64,000 nt of DNA from JABCPO02 sp963542845 (GTDB lineage: Bacteria; Bacillota; Clostridia; TANB77; CAG-508): the NCBI GenBank assembly GCA_963542845.1, contig CAUTZA010000006.1, positions 1 through 64,000 on the forward strand. The letters are read 5' to 3'. The notes under the pieces were generated by a model that searched no databases, was not told where the DNA came from, and saw only the letters and a program-made list of their open reading frames with translations. Below, piece after piece: positions 49,316-60,018 of this stretch (positions are counted from its first letter, which is position 1; each line of letters begins with the position of its first letter). A program made the position numbers and the translations under genes.

Positions 49316-51052
49316 TTGAAAAAAGTTTGGAAAGCAAGAAAGGTAGATAAAGAAAAAGCAAGTAAAATAGCATTAGAATCAGGCGAAAGCCTTATACTAT
49401 CAGCACTTGCACTTAGTAGATTTAATGAATATTTTGATAAAAATGGACAAGACTTTGATATGCAAGAAATATTACATCCAGATACTACAAATTTAAGAAA
49501 TCCCTTTGAATTACCAGATATGGGGAAGGCAGTTGATAGAATATTAGATGCTTTAGATAATGGAGAAAAAGTATTGATATACCGGAGACTATGATGCAGA
49601 CGGAATAACAGCGACAACAATATTAAAAAGCTTTTTAGAAGAACAAGATATAGAAGTTTCGTACTATATTCCAAATAGGATTAAAGAAGGATATGGTGTA
49701 AAAAAGAATATTTTAGAAGAGTTTAAAAATATTGGATATAGTCTTGTTATAACTGTGGATACTGGGATAACTGCAATAGAAGAAGCAAAATTTGCAAAAA
49801 GTATTGGACTAGATATGATAATAACAGACCATCATGAAATGCAAGAAGAACTTCCAGAGGCAGTTGCAGTTGTAGATTTAAAAAGAAAAGATATTGAGAT
49901 AGATGGATTTAAAGATATTGCAGGATGTTTTGTTGCATTTAAATTAGTAGAAGCAATAGCAACAGAACTTCGGACTTTCTGAAGAAGATTATATGAAATA
50001 TATGGCACTTGCAGCAATTGGTACAATAGCAGATGTAATGCCAATAGTAGATGAAAATAGGATTATAGTTTCACATGGTATAGAATTATTAAAAAAGAAA
50101 TTAAGTGATAATAATGAGTTAAAAGCAGGTGTTTATACACTTTTAAACAAGTATAATGTGGATAATGCACAAGATATTGCATTTAAAATAGTGCCAATGT
50201 TAAATGCATCTCGGAAGACTTCGGAGAAGAGACAGGTATAGAATTATTGATGGAAAAAATTCCAGAAAATTCAGAAGAACTTTTAAAAGAATTAGAAAAA
50301 TTAAATGAAAAACGTAAACAACTTGTAATTGACTATATTGATGAAATAACAAGAAAGATAGATGATGAGAATTTAGAAAAAGGTAATGAAAATCTAAATA
50401 CCCCTATAGTTGTATATGGAAAATATAATGAAGGTATAGTTGGAATTGTTGCAGCAAAACTGGTAGAAAAATATTCAAGACCTGCAATAGTATTATCAGA
50501 AACAGAAGAACGGAATATACAAAGGTTCTGGAAGAAGTAAGTTTCATGATTTGTTTAATATTGTTGATAAGTATAAGGATATGTGTATTGCATTTGGAGG
50601 ACATAAAAATGCAGTAGGATTAAGTGTTTCAAAAGAAAATATAGCTAAATTAAAAGAGATGATTGAATCTGAAATATTGGAAGAAGCACAAGAGATTGTG
50701 GAATATGATATGGTTCTTAATTTTAAACAAATAAGCTTAGATATTATAGAAATACTTTTAAAATTAGAACCATTTGGAGAAAAAAATCCATATCCAGCAT
50801 TTATGTTTAAAAATGTAAGAGTTAGTGATAAAAAAGAATATGATAAAGTAGATAGATATATGTTATCACAAGAAGTAGAAAAAGATTCAGTAAGAAAAGA
50901 AATATCTTTAGTAGGAATATGTTTTGATAAAGAAAAAGGAAAAAATATTAATATAGGGGATAATATATATATGGTTGCAAAACCAAAGATAAATGAATTT
51001 AATCGGAAAAAGAAGTATTAATTTAGAAATAGTAGATGTAGAAGAAGTATAG
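49316..51052 (+). CDS. recJ: Single-stranded-DNA exonuclease RecJ (six +1 shifts)
   Basis: DHH-family 5'-3' exonuclease, 576 aa restored, TTG start behind AAGGAG. Six CGG codons shift the frame: 49583 (tac-c-gga, LIYGDYDADGITATT, the motif I glycine), 49971 (ctt-c-gga, TELGLSEEDYMKYMALA), 50212 and 50222 (tct-c-gga and ctt-c-gga, NASGRLGEETGIELL), 50511 (gaa-c-gga, EEGIYKGSGRSKFHD) and 51004 (aat-c-gga, NGKRSINLEIVD, next to the end). ITDHHEMQEELP gives the DHH motif, and GTIADVMPIVDENR and AFGGHKNAVGLS are also present. Read without shifts, no piece contains all metal ligands. Confidence 0.94.
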
Positions 51053-51078
51053 TAAGAGCAAGAGCGAAAGGAGGAAAT

Positions 51079-53299
51079 ATGGGAGACTATAAGACGATAT
51101 ATGAAGTAAAAGAATTATTAGAACTTCAAAAGAAGATGAATAGAAAATCTGATTTAAGAAAAATAAGAAGAGCATATGATTTTGCAGAAAAAGCACATGA
51201 AAATCAAAAAAGATTATCAGGAGAAAAATATATAATCCATCCACTTAATGTTGCATATATATTAGCGGATTTAAGTTTAGATGACAATACAATATGTGCA
51301 GCACTTCTTCATGATGTAATAGAAGATACAGAAGTTACATTTGATGATATTAAATCAGAATTTGGAGAAGAAGTTGCAATAATTGTAGATGGGGTTACAA
51401 AATTAGGTAAGCTTAAATATACAACAAAAGAAGAAGCGCAAATAGAAAACTATAGGAAAATGTTTCTTGCAATGGGTAGAGATATAAGGGTTATACTTGT
51501 AAAAATAGCAGATAGAATTCATAATATGAGAACAATGGAGTTTATGAGAAGAGAAAAACAAATAGAAAAATCAAAAGAAACTCTAGATATATATGCACCA
51601 CTTGCAAACAGACTTCGGAATATACACATTAAAAAGTGAACTTGAAGATTTAGGATTCAAGTACTTACTTCCAGATGAATATAACAAGATTGTAATGGAT
51701 CTAAATAAGAGAAAAGAACATAGGGAAGAATATTTAAATAATATTAAAAAGCAATTATTAGTTCATTTGAAAAAAGAAAGAATAAAATGTGATATAACAG
51801 GAAGAACAAAACATATATATAGTATATATAAGAAGCTTAAAAGAGATAATGTTACAATAGATCAAATATATGATATATTTGCACTTAGAATAATAGTAAA
51901 TGATGTTGCAACATGTTATAGGATTTTAGGACTTTTACATGAAAAGTTTACACCAATGATGGGAAGATTTAAAGATTATATAGCAGTTCCAAAATCAAAC
52001 ATGTATCAATCTATACACACAACTCTTATATTACCAAAAGAGCCGCCTTTTGAAGTTCAAATAAGAACAGAAGAAATGCATAGAGTTGCAGAATTTGGTA
52101 TTGCAGCACACTGGGCATATAAGGAAGCAAACTACAAGGGAAAAAAATCAGTAGTATCTGTAACAGATGATAAACTTGCCTGGATTAGAGAAACAATTGA
52201 GTGGCAAGAACAAACAAAAGATCCAGAACAATTTATGGAAGCTTTAAAGACTGAATTTTTCGAAGATGAAGTATATGTATTTACACCAAAAGGAGAAATA
52301 AAAGTACTTCCAAAAGGTGCAACAACAATAGATTTTGCATATATTATACATGAGGAAATAGGGAATAAGCTTATAGGTGCAAGAATAAATTCTAATATGG
52401 TTCCTATAACAACAAGATTAAAAAATCGGAGATATTGTTCAAATAATAACATCAGAAGGGTCAAAAGGACCAAGTAAAGATTGGCTTAAAGTTGTTATAA
52501 CACCTACTGCAAAAGCAAGAATAACAAGATATTTTAAAAAGGAAAAGAAAGAAGAAAATGTTGAAAAAGGAAAAGAAATATTAGAAAAAGAAATAAAAAA
52601 ACTTCGGTTATAAGCCTTTTGAAATATTACAACCAGAATACTTAGATGAACTTAGAGATAAATATGCATACTCAAGACTTGAAGACCTATATGCAGCAAT
52701 TGGATTTGGTACAATTGGTGTAAATAAGATTATAGGTAGACTTCTTGCAATGTATAAGAAGGCTAATGAAGAAGAAGAGTTTGAAAAGAAGATTAAGGAT
52801 ATTGAAAAAAACGGAGAAAAAGAAGAAAAGAAAACTTCAAGCAAGGGAAATGGAAAAGGACTATATGTTAAAGGACTTGATAACCTCCTTATAAAAACAG
52901 CAAAATGTTGTAATCCAGTTCCAGGAGATGAAATAATTCGGATATATTACACAAGGAAATGGTATATCTGTCCATAGAACAAATTGTCTAAATGTTGCAA
53001 AACTTATGCAAGAACATAATAGATTAATTGATGTATATTGGAGTGATAATATAACAGAAAATTATGTAGTAGAAATAGAAATACTTGCTGTAAATACAAG
53101 TGATATTTTGAAAAATATAATACAAATTATAGAAAAATCAAAATCTTCATTATTAGGAGTAGAAGCAAATGTTAACAAGCAAAAATTAGCTGTTATAAAA
53201 GTGAAGATTATTGTAAAAGATTATGAGGAATTAAATAAGATTATGAATTCTTTAAAATCTGCAGAAAATGTATTAGAAATAAACAGAAAAAGAGGATAA
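51079..53299 (+). CDS. relA: RelA/SpoT bifunctional (p)ppGpp synthetase/hydrolase (four +1 shifts)
   Basis: 738 aa restored: HD hydrolase domain (HPLNVAYILADLSLDDNTIC, ALLHDVIEDTEV), synthetase (DIFALRIIVNDVATCYRILG, HTTLILPKEPPFEVQIRTEE), TGS (VYVFTPKGEIKVLPKGATTI), zinc-finger region (CCNPVPGDEI) and ACT. CGG codons at 51616 (aga-ctt-c-gga, NRLGIYTLKSELEDLGF, linking the two catalytic domains), 52427 (aat-c-gga, LKNGDIVQIITSEGSKGP), 52605 (ctt-c-ggt, LGYKPFEILQP) and 52939 (att-c-gga, IIGYITQGNGISVHRTNC) shift the frame. The unshifted product would be the HD hydrolase alone, so shift efficiency could in principle set the ratio of hydrolase to synthetase. SD AAAGGAGG. Confidence 0.95.
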
Positions 53300-53358
53300 T
53301 AAGAGATTATATAATAAATAAAATATATAAAAAATAATTATAAAGAAGGCGAACATAT

Positions 53359-54122
53359 ATGATACATGAAATTAAAAAAGTGTATGAAAATACTATAAGA
53401 ATAAGAAAAAAATCAATTAAAAGCGATGAAAATGGAGAGATAAGAGAATATTTATGCACTATATATAAATATCTAGTATCACCTAAAAGCTTTGGAGTAA
53501 AAGAAAATACATATATTTGTTATTTTGAAGAAATAGAAAAAAAGTATGAAAATAATGAAATATTAAATAAAAAGAAAAATAAAATAGGTATATTGATAGA
53601 TCCAGGAAGTAATGATGAAGAAATATATGAATTTTTAAAAGAAGAAAACATAGAAATTAAATATATATTTTTAACACACAATCATCCAGATCATATAGCA
53701 GGTCTTGATAATGCTAAAGAAAAATTAAATGTACCAATTGTTATATCAAGATTAGATGGAGAAAATATCCATGATAAAAGATATACAATGATGAGATTAT
53801 TTAGATTAAAAGAACTTGAATGTGATGTAGATATAATGCTTGAACATTTAGATCAGATAAAGATTAATGAAGATATAATATTTAAATTTCATCTAACACC
53901 TGGACATTCGTTAGGTAGTATGTGTATAGAAATTATAGGCACTGATATATTATTTGTAGGAGATACTATATTTAAAGAAGGTTACCGGAAGAACAGACTT
54001 TTTAGGCGGAAATGATCTAGATATGGAAAAAAGTATTAAATATATATATGAAAATTTTGATATGGAAACATATATACTTCCAGGACATCGGAGATATATG
54101 TAAGTTAAAAGAAAGGAGATAA
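53359..54122 (+). CDS. Metallo-beta-lactamase-fold hydrolase (two +1 shifts)
   Basis: Glyoxalase-II-like MBL protein of 253 aa: FLTHNHPDHIAGLDNA (HxHxDH), TPGHSLGSMCIEI, LFVGDTIFKEG and a final PGHGD. CGG 53986 (tac-c-gga) restores GYGRTDFLGGNDLDME, the family GR-D-x-x-GG strand, and CGG 54089 (cat-c-gga) restores ILPGHGDICKLKERR, where the last metal-binding His is followed by the shifted glycine. The next in-frame glycine pair, ggc-gga at 54004, is normal and unshifted. It sits in the relA-hisS position common in Firmicutes. Its final codons form the hisS SD. Confidence 0.87.
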
Positions 54123-54123
54123 T

Positions 54124-55389
54124 ATGGTTAAATACAAAAAACCAAGAGGAACAAAAGACATTTATGGTCTAGAGATGGATGTTATGAAATATGTAAAAAG
54201 GACAGTTTTTGGGATTTTAGCAAAACATGGATATATGGAAATTAGAACTCCTGTGTTTGAATCATCAGATCTTTACTTAAGAGGGGTTGGAGAAGATACA
54301 GATATTGTAAATAAGGAAATGTATACATTTGAGGATAAAAGCCGGAAGAAGTATAACTTTAAGACCAGAAGGAACAACACGGGGTTATAAGGGCATATAT
54401 AGAAGAAGGGATGGAAAGTAAGTTTCAAAAACCACTGAAATTTATGTATGAATTTTCTGCTTTTAGATATGAAAAAGTACAAACAGGAAGACAAAGGGAA
54501 TTCACACAAATAGGTGCAGAGCTTCTTCGGAACATATGAACCAATAGCAGATTTTGAAATGATTAAGATTGGATATAATATTGTAAAAGCACTAAAAATA
54601 GATAAAAATGTTAAGATAAAGATAAATAGTCTTCGGAAATATGGAAACAAGAAATAAGTATAAGAAAGCATTAAAAGAATATGTTTCATCAAAAGAAGGA
54701 TATTGCGAAGATTGTAAGAGAAGAATAAACACAAATGTTTTAAGAATATTAGACTGTAAAGAAGAAACTTGCAAAAAGTTAAATGAAAACGCACCAAGTA
54801 TTATAGATTATTTGGAAGAAGAAGATAAAAAACACTTTGAAGAAATTATATATTATCTTGATAATTCAGAAATGAAAAATGACTATATAATTGATGAAAA
54901 AATAGTAAGAGGACTTGATTACTATAATAGGACAGTATTTGAAATTGTTGATGAAAAAGGAAAGGCAATTCTTCGGAGGAGGAAGATATGATAGCTTAAC
55001 TAAAACGCTTCGGTGGTACAGATACAGCGGCAGTTGGATTTGGACTAGGAGCAGAAAGAGTAAAACAAATAATACTAGATACATATAGTAAAGAAGAATT
55101 AGAAGCTTTAAAAGAAAAGATAGATTATGTTATTGTAACAGATTTTAATAAGGAAAATAATTTAAAAGCTTTAGAATTATCAGATAAATTAAGACAAAAT
55201 GGAAAAAATGTATTAACAAATATAATTGATAAATCATTTAATGCACAAATGAAAATGGCAAATAAGATAGGAGCATTAAATGTTATAATAATCGGAGAAA
55301 ATGAAATAAAAGGTGGATTTTTAACAGTTAAAAATCTAGAAACAGGTAAACAAGAAGAAAGAACAGAGGAAGAATTAATTAATGGATAA
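54124..55389 (+). CDS. hisS: Histidyl-tRNA synthetase (six +1 shifts)
   Basis: Class II synthetase, 419 aa restored. YKKPRGTKDIYG opens the protein; EIRTPVFESSDLYLRGVGED is motif 1. Six CGG codons shift the frame: 54343 (agc-c-gga, KSGRSITLRPEGTT), 54380 (aca-c-ggg, EGTTGVIRAYIE; the only CGGG site), 54528 (ctt-c-gga, ELLGTYEPIADFE), 54634 (ctt-c-gga, NSLGNMETRNKYK), 54974 (ctt-c-gga, ILGGGRYDSLTKT, the GGGRYD histidine-binding loop) and 55011 (ctt-c-ggt, LGGTDTAAVGFGLGAER, motif 3). The enzyme is essential, so six accurate shifts per polypeptide would be needed. This is strong evidence that the events are routine decoding. Confidence 0.96.
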
Positions 55390-56194
55390 GATAAGAGTGC
55401 TTGCTATAGGAGATGTTGTAGGAAATCCAGGGATAGAAGCATTAGAGAAAGGATTAGATAAACTAATACAAGAAAAAAAGGCAGATTTTGTAGTAGTAAA
55501 TATAGAAAACAGTGCAGATGGACTTCGGAGTAAATAAGAAATCATATGAAAAGTTAAAAAGACTAAATATTGATGTTATGACACTTCGGAAATCACACAT
55601 GGGCAAAAATGGAAATCTTCAAGTTTATAGGAGATAAAAAAATTGTAAGGCCTGCAAATCTTCCTAAAAATCTTCCAGGAAGAGGATATAGGGTATATGA
55701 AAAAAATGGGTTAAAAATCGGAGTTATAAACCTTCTTCGGAAGAGTATCAATGGGAATATTATCAGAAAACCCATTTATACTAACAGAAAATGCCTTAGA
55801 AAGCTTAAAAGATTGTGATATATTAATAGCAGATTTTCATGGAGAAGCGACAGCAGAAAAAATAGCATTTGCAAAATATTTTGATGGGAAGATTAACTGT
55901 ATATTTGGAACACATACACATGTACAAACAGCAGATGAAACAATATTAGAAAAAGGAACAGGATATATTACAGATTTAGGAATGACAGGAACACTTGATG
56001 GAGTTCTTGGGATGAAAAAAGAAATAGCATTTAAGAGATTTTTAACTACACTTCCTGAAAGATATATTGAAGAAACAAAAGGAACAAAATATATGCATGG
56101 AGTGTTATACACACTTGAAAAAGCAAAGGACAAGGTATATAATACTATGAAATATAATGTTACAGATATAGAAAGGTTAAAGGTGGAAGTATGA
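55382..56194 (+). CDS. ymdB: YmdB-type metallophosphoesterase (three +1 shifts)
   Basis: A 269-residue YmdB-family enzyme (2',3'-cyclic-nucleotide phosphodiesterase in Bacillus). RVLAIGDVVGNPGIEALEKG and IENSADG are followed by CGG 55526 (ctt-c-gga, DGLGVNKKSYEKL), then CGG 55587 (ctt-c-gga, MTLGNHTWAKMEI, the GNH metal motif) and CGG 55738 (ctt-c-gga, LLGRVSMGILSENPF). DFHGEATAEKIAF and GTHTHVQTADE supply the remaining metal ligands. Normal atc-gga codons at 55713-55718 do not shift. The start ATG overlaps the hisS stop by 8 bases. Confidence 0.93.
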
Positions 56195-56491
56195 AATCAG
56201 AATTTACAGGATCAACAATAGAATATATTATGTATATAATAATTGGAGCAATAATAACTACAATAACATTAGGGCTTCGGATTTACTGTAGTATTTTGCA
56301 TGATAAAACAATGGGAAACAGAACACACATATATAGAAGGAAGGCAATTAAAATTTACCGGAGATCCATTTGAATTATTTGCAAAATATATAATTTGGTG
56401 GTTCCTTACAATAATAACAATTGGTATATATTCATTGGTTATACCGGTAAGATTAAAACAATGGGAAACTGAGCATACTCAATTTGCATAA
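56191..56491 (+). CDS. DUF898-like small membrane protein (one +1 shift)
   Basis: 99 residues made of two similar halves, each FTG(S/D)...E...(Y/F) then one or two membrane helices and a closing KQWETEHT. The first half contains CGG 56278 (ctt-c-gga); skipping C gives TITLGLGFTVVFCMIKQWETE, matching the second half (TITIGIYSLVIPVRLKQWETE). The internal repeat itself therefore confirms the shift. This layout resembles YjgN/DUF898. It overlaps ymdB by 4 bases (ATGA). Confidence 0.75.
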
Positions 56492-56521
56492 AATATAATA
56501 ATTATAATTTATGGAACAAAA

Positions 56522-56552
56522 TACATATAGCTAAAAAACTATATGTATTTTT
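56522..56552 (+). terminator. Rho-independent terminator
   Basis: TACATATAG-CTAAAAAA-CTATATGTA followed by TTTTT, closing the hisS-ymdB operon. Confidence 0.85.
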
Positions 56553-56738
56553 TATCATTTTATACTCCCATTAAAAGTATAGAGCCTTAAAAGTATAGAA
56601 CATTATATTTTTAATTTTGTTTTAAGTTGCTTTTTAAATTTAAGTATTAATTTACCTTTAATTTTTAAAGTTCTTTTGTTATACTAATAGCAGGAAAAAG
56701 GTTGAAATACAATAACATAACTAAAAGGGAGAAATAAT

Positions 56739-57840
56739 ATGGAAAATACTATAGTATTTTATAGTACAAAAAATGAAAAAGATGCACTATGTATAGAAAG
56801 CATGTTTTCAGGTTATGATATGCAAGAAATATATACTTTAAGCACAAATGTGACTTCAGAATATATGCATGTATATACATGGACAACAAAAGAAGAAATA
56901 GAAGAATCATATATATATAATTTAAATAAGAAAATTGTTGATGATAGGTTAGAAAATAGTAAGTATAATCAAATTATAGTATATGGTACAGATATTGTAA
57001 TGATAGAAACAATTAAATATATCTTAAAAAAGAATAATGCTAGGAACGAAAAAGATAAGTTTAAGGTAAAGGTAATATCTGAAATATATGAAGGTACATT
57101 ATTCTATGATAGAGAAAGAAAATCATTTTTAAGATGTATAGAATTATTAAAAGAAAAACAAATATACAAAATGTATTTCTTAAAAAAAGGAATATATGAA
57201 GCATATTTAAACATGGGATATAATGTGCGGATATTTAATGCCTAATTTTATACTTGAAAAAGAACATAAAGATATAAGGGAAAGACTTGTTAAGGAATAT
57301 AGTGAAAAACAAGATGGAAAAAGAAAAGTAGAAAAACATATTGGAATATATGTAGATAATGATGAATGGTATACAAACATATACAATACAATAAGTACTG
57401 TTGTGTTTATAGAAAATTCAGTATTAAATTATAATCTATTAAATGATAGATTTTTAGAATTTATAGAAACATATAATATTAAATCAAATCCAAGTATTTT
57501 TAGTTATGCATCAATAGAAAGAACAATGAAAGAGTTTTTAAAAAATGATATAATATTAGACTTTAAGTTTACAAATAACTTTAATTATAATTTCTTGTTA
57601 TCTGCAGAACTACAAATACCGGTTGCAATAGGAAATACAACAGATTATTTTGAAAACTGTGGTGATGATTATTTAAAAAGAACAATTGCTGTAAATGCAG
57701 AAGATAATCCAGATATTAATAAAGATATTATTATAAATATAATAAATAATAAGGAAAAGATAAAAGAAAATCTTGGAAGATGGAAAGAAAAATATAATAA
57801 GATTGCAAAAGAAAACTTAGAAAATATGGTAAAGGAATAA
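56739..57840 (+). CDS. Glycosyltransferase-like protein (one +1 shift)
   Basis: 366 aa restored. The order (N-terminal Rossmann-like half, then HIGIYVDNDEWYTNIYNTIS and a C-terminal half with LLSAELQIPVAIGNTTDYF and a closing helix) resembles that of the next gene and of GT-B glycosyltransferases. Classic donor-site residues are weak, though, so it could be degenerate. CGG 57228 (gtg-c-gga, NMGYNVGYLMPNFILEKEH) joins the halves; it is one of only three sites after a G-ending codon. SD AAAGGGAG. The next gene starts 3 bases after the stop. Confidence 0.65.
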
Positions 57841-57843
57841 AAA

Positions 57844-59018
57844 ATGGGAATATTTAGAAAACTAAAAAAAACTGTTAAAAATTCTTTAGATAGTGAAAGT
57901 GGTACATACAAGTTTATAAGTGGAACATATAGATATTTAAGTGCAAAAAAATATCAATTATTAGTTGAAAAACGTAATCCGTTTGTAAATAAAGAAAAGA
58001 AACAGGTAAAAAAAGCAGTAAGAGTAATAAAAGAATTAAAACAGCAGAAAAAAGATTATATGGTATTATACAATCCAGAATGGCTTGGGGTTGCAAATTC
58101 AACAAAGGGATTGTTTGAAGCAAATGTACCACTAGAGGAAACAAAAAGAAAAAGTAGTAGAGATAAGATAGTAAATGCAATAATAGATTCAAAGATAAAA
58201 CAAGTTATATTTTCACAAATAGTTGATCGGATGGATAGAACTTATACAAGACTTATATGCTAGAGATAATACAATAAAAATAAAAGTATTATGGCATGCA
58301 AATAATTTTGAGGCAATAAGTGACTATACATGGAAATTAAACAAACAACTTATAAAACTATATCAAAATGGCAAAGTAGAAGCGCTTCGGATTTGTTAAA
58401 AAGACAATGACAGAATTTTACAAGAAACTAGGATATAATGCATACTATATAATGAATAATGTAAAAAGCAAAGAAGAAAATAAAAAGGAAGAAAAAAATA
58501 AAACAAAAAATATAGAAGATGGAATAAGTATAGGTATATATAACGCGCATAGTAGAGAACTTAAAAATATATATACACAACTTTTGGCAACAACATTTTT
58601 TGAAAATTCAAAAATAGATATTGTACCAATATCAAAAGAAATAAAAGAATATCTAAATATACTTGATATTGAATATACATGTATTGAAAAGTTCATACCA
58701 ACAGAAGAACTTATGAATAGAATAAAAAGAAATGATATAAATGTATATGTAACTTTTACAGAATGTTCACCAATGTTTCCGATGGAAAGCTTTGAAGAAG
58801 GAGTTCCATGTTTAATAGGGAATAATAATGACTATTTTATAGGATCAAAACTAAGAGAATATGTTTGTGTAAACAGAGAAGATGATCCAAGAGAAATTAG
58901 AAATAAAATAAAAATAGTATTGGAAAATAAGGAAGAAGTATTAAAATTGTACAGAGAATGGAAAAATAATTTTAATAATGAAGTAAAAAAACAAGTAAAA
59001 GAATTTTTGGAAGGATAG
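57844..59018 (+). CDS. Glycosyltransferase-like protein, paralogue of the previous gene (two +1 shifts)
   Basis: 390 aa restored, GT-B-like. CGG 58228 (gat-c-gga) restores FSQIVDGWIELIQDLYARDN, and CGG 58388 (ctt-c-gga) restores VEALGFVKKTMTEFYKKLGY. The C-terminal half has ISIGIYNAHSRELKNIYTQL, TECSPMFPMESFEEGVPCLI (a donor-site-like E/G/P segment) and NNDYFIGSKLREYVCVN, parallel to the previous gene's GNTTDYF...KRTIAVN. The two probably act together on a cell-surface glycan. The substrate is unknown. Confidence 0.7.
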
Positions 59019-59027
59019 GTGATTAAT

Positions 59028-59984
59028 ATGGATAATGTAGTTGTATTTTCATTAAATTCATCAAAAGAATTAACAGAAAAAATATGTAAAAAATTAAAAA
59101 TAGAAGAAGGAAAAATAGAAATAAGGCACTTTGCAGATGGAGAAATTTTAGTAGAACTATTAGAAACAGTAAGAGATAAAAGGGTATATATAATACAATC
59201 AACAGATAACCCAGTATCACAAAATTTAATGGAACTATTAATTGCAATAGATTCAGTAAAAAGAGCATTTGCAAAAAGAATAGATGTAATAATTCCATAC
59301 TTTGGATATGCAAGACAAGATAGAAAGGCAAGACCACGCCAACCTATAACAGGAAGACTTGTAGCAAATCTTTTAGAAGCGGCAGGAGCAACAAGCATTA
59401 TGACAGTAGAAATACACTCTACACAAACAATGGGATTTTTCGACATACCAGCAGATGATTTGACAGTGATAGGTATTTTAGCAGGATATTTTAAAAAGAA
59501 AAAAATACTTAAAGATATTGTTGTAGTATCACCAGATCATGGAGGAGTAAAACGTGCAAGAGATATGGCAGAAATATTAAATGCACCAATAGCAATTATT
59601 GATAAAAGAAGAGTAAAACCAAATGAAGCAGAAGCGATGAACCTAATAGGTACAGTTGAAGGAAAAACAGCAATAATTGTAGATGATATGATAGATACAG
59701 CAGGAACATTAGTATCTGGTATAAAAATGCTAAAAGATAAAGGAGCAAAAGATATTTATGCAGCTATTGCACACCCAGTACTTTCAGGACCAGCAATCGA
59801 AAGACTTGAAAATAGTGAAATTAAGAAATTGATATGTACAGATACAATTAAATTACCTAAAGAAAAACAAATAGAAAAAATAGAAGTTGTAAGTATATCA
59901 GATATGCTTGCAGATATCATACACGCAAATAATGTAGGAGACAGCGTAACAGAAGTTGTAAGAAAATACAGGAATTTGGATTAA
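59028..59984 (+). CDS. prs: Ribose-phosphate pyrophosphokinase
   Basis: PRPP synthetase, 318 aa: FADGEILVELLETVRDKRVY, IPYFGYARQDRKARPRQPIT, VVVSPDHGGVKRARDMAEIL and the PRPP-binding loop IIVDDMIDTAGTL. It feeds nucleotide, His and Trp synthesis. I chose ATG 59028 (SD AGGTG) over GTG 59019. It has no CGG codon; Arg is encoded by AGA/AGG plus CGC and CGT. As a highly expressed central gene without shift sites it resembles rpsB, tsf and rpsT. Confidence 0.96.
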   Translation: MDNVVVFSLNSSKELTEKICKKLKIEEGKIEIRHFADGEILVELLETVRDKRVYIIQSTDNPVSQNLMELLIAIDSVKRAFAKRIDVIIPYFGYARQDRKARPRQPITGRLVANLLEAAGATSIMTVEIHSTQTMGFFDIPADDLTVIGILAGYFKKKKILKDIVVVSPDHGGVKRARDMAEILNAPIAIIDKRRVKPNEAEAMNLIGTVEGKTAIIVDDMIDTAGTLVSGIKMLKDKGAKDIYAAIAHPVLSGPAIERLENSEIKKLICTDTIKLPKEKQIEKIEVVSISDMLADIIHANNVGDSVTEVVRKYRNLD

Positions 59985-60018
59985 ACAGATAAATAAAAGT
60001 GGATTTTAGAGGAAAAAA

